This document shows positions 5,146 to 5,533 of a DNA stretch of 5,533 nt, piece by piece (within the stretch, counting starts at the first letter, position 1; every line of letters starts with the position of its first letter). Where the stretch lies: assembly GCA_030378125.1 (NCBI GenBank), contig JAUCGN010000114.1, positions 1 through 5,533 of the forward strand, given 5' to 3'. This DNA comes from Thiotrichales bacterium HSG1. GTDB taxonomy: Bacteria; Pseudomonadota; Gammaproteobacteria; Beggiatoales; Beggiatoaceae. The position numbers were made by a program, and so were the translations under genes. Below the pieces are notes generated by a model that saw only the letters and a program-made list of their open reading frames with translations, made no database searches and was not told where the DNA came from.

Positions 5146-5533
5146 TTAGATAACCTCCATTGAATTATCTTCGTTAGTTAAATCTACGAATATTTGTTCT
5201 AAAGTACGTTGTTCAGGTATCAATTCATATAGCTTCCAGTTGCTATTGACAGATTGCTCTACTAGAATTTCTACTGGACTGTTTTCAATACTGTGCTGAA
5301 TACGAAATTTATTATTTTCCAATATTTCTATGTCTTCAACATATTGTATTTGTTTTAATTGTTCCATACTAGGGGGATTGTGGAACCCTATTTGTATATG
5401 GGTAGACTGCATTTGATTAAACAAACCTCCAATCGTGTTGTTCATAATTAATTGACCGTGATTTATAATTTGAACATGGCTACATACGGCTTGCACTTCT
5501 GGCAATATATGGGTCGATAAAATCACACTATGC
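5146..5533 (-). CDS. ABC transporter ATP-binding protein (GldA-like), C-terminal part, 5' partial
   Basis: Cytoplasmic ATPase of the two-gene ABC exporter. Only the last ~129 residues are present: the frame is open to the window edge and reads HSVILSTHILPEVQAVCSHV, so the GTG at 5526 is internal and the start lies beyond 5533. STH holds the H-loop (switch) histidine, and the LSTHILPEVQAVC context is characteristic of the GldA/CcmA/NatA type of ATPase. IINHGQLI is the usual strand after it. The C-terminal extension ends in ELIPEQRTLEQIFVDLT, the conserved tail of this subfamily (commonly L.PE..SLEE.F..LT). Walker A, signature and Walker B motifs should lie upstream, outside the window. It is translated just ahead of the permease with zero intergenic bases. 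Substrate is not determinable. Confidence 0.9.
   Translation of the reverse strand, partial: HSVILSTHILPEVQAVCSHVQIINHGQLIMNNTIGGLFNQMQSTHIQIGFHNPPSMEQLKQIQYVEDIEILENNKFRIQHSIENSPVEILVEQSVNSNWKLYELIPEQRTLEQIFVDLTNEDNSMEVI
5154..5158 (-). promoter_or_regulatory. Ribosome binding site of the permease, inside the ATPase coding end
   Basis: On the - strand GGAGG (5158-5154) lies eight bases before the permease ATG at 5145. It is formed by the ATPase's last codons (ATG GAG GTT ATC TAA), whose stop directly abuts the ATG. This layout supports the chosen permease start and suggests translational coupling. Confidence 0.8.

Noticed and set aside
4730..5149. 139-codon + strand open frame opposite the permease
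   Set aside because: It is entirely antisense to a clear membrane protein gene, has a low-complexity Lys/Asn-rich product with no recognisable domain, and no ribosome binding site.

Overview
The window is an AT-rich bacterial segment with three parts: two genes on the + strand, a structured non-coding repeat, and a two-gene ABC-transporter operon on the - strand that converges on the repeat. A periplasmic LolA carrier implies a Gram-negative (diderm) host. LolA, a giant STAND/WD40 signalling protein and a palindromic 'CGTTCCCA...TGGGAACG' repeat together suggest a gammaproteobacterium of the Beggiatoa/Thiothrix (Thiotrichales) kind. That placement is inference from remembered patterns, not from a marker gene.

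Bases 1-3409 (+) hold most of a very large STAND NTPase whose 5' end is cut off by the window. The apparent ATG at 32 is internal: the frame is open to the first base and reads GKSSVARAGL just before it, the end of a Walker A P-loop. Visible domains, in order, are the rest of the nSTAND1-type NTPase and its helical/winged-helix part, one transmembrane helix, a short charged helix, a WD40 propeller of about 7-8 blades, a TPR-like helical segment, and four C-terminal ~32-residue 'YFD..GNPI' repeats. The N-terminal effector domain, which would say what the protein does, lies outside the window.

Bases 3464-4114 (+) encode LolA, with a signal peptide and the conserved lipoprotein-carrier core. It has its own good ribosome binding site and lacks its usual gammaproteobacterial neighbours (ftsK, rarA) within this window.

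Bases 4115-4386 are intergenic. They hold a ~134-bp near-palindrome (4173-4306) built from two inverted copies of a two-hairpin unit, resembling a REP doublet (REPIN/BIME) or small MITE. The two copies differ by compensatory base-pair changes, so the hairpins appear to have been conserved. A weak candidate terminator for the - strand operon sits beside it.

Bases 4387-5533 (-) carry an ABC-2 type permease of the GldF/NosY kind and, immediately upstream of it, the C-terminal part of its GldA-like ATPase, which runs off the right edge. The genes abut (TAAATG), and the permease ribosome binding site lies inside the last ATPase codons.

No obviously new system is complete here. The items most worth following are the C-terminal repeats and missing effector of the STAND protein, and the covarying REP-like element.
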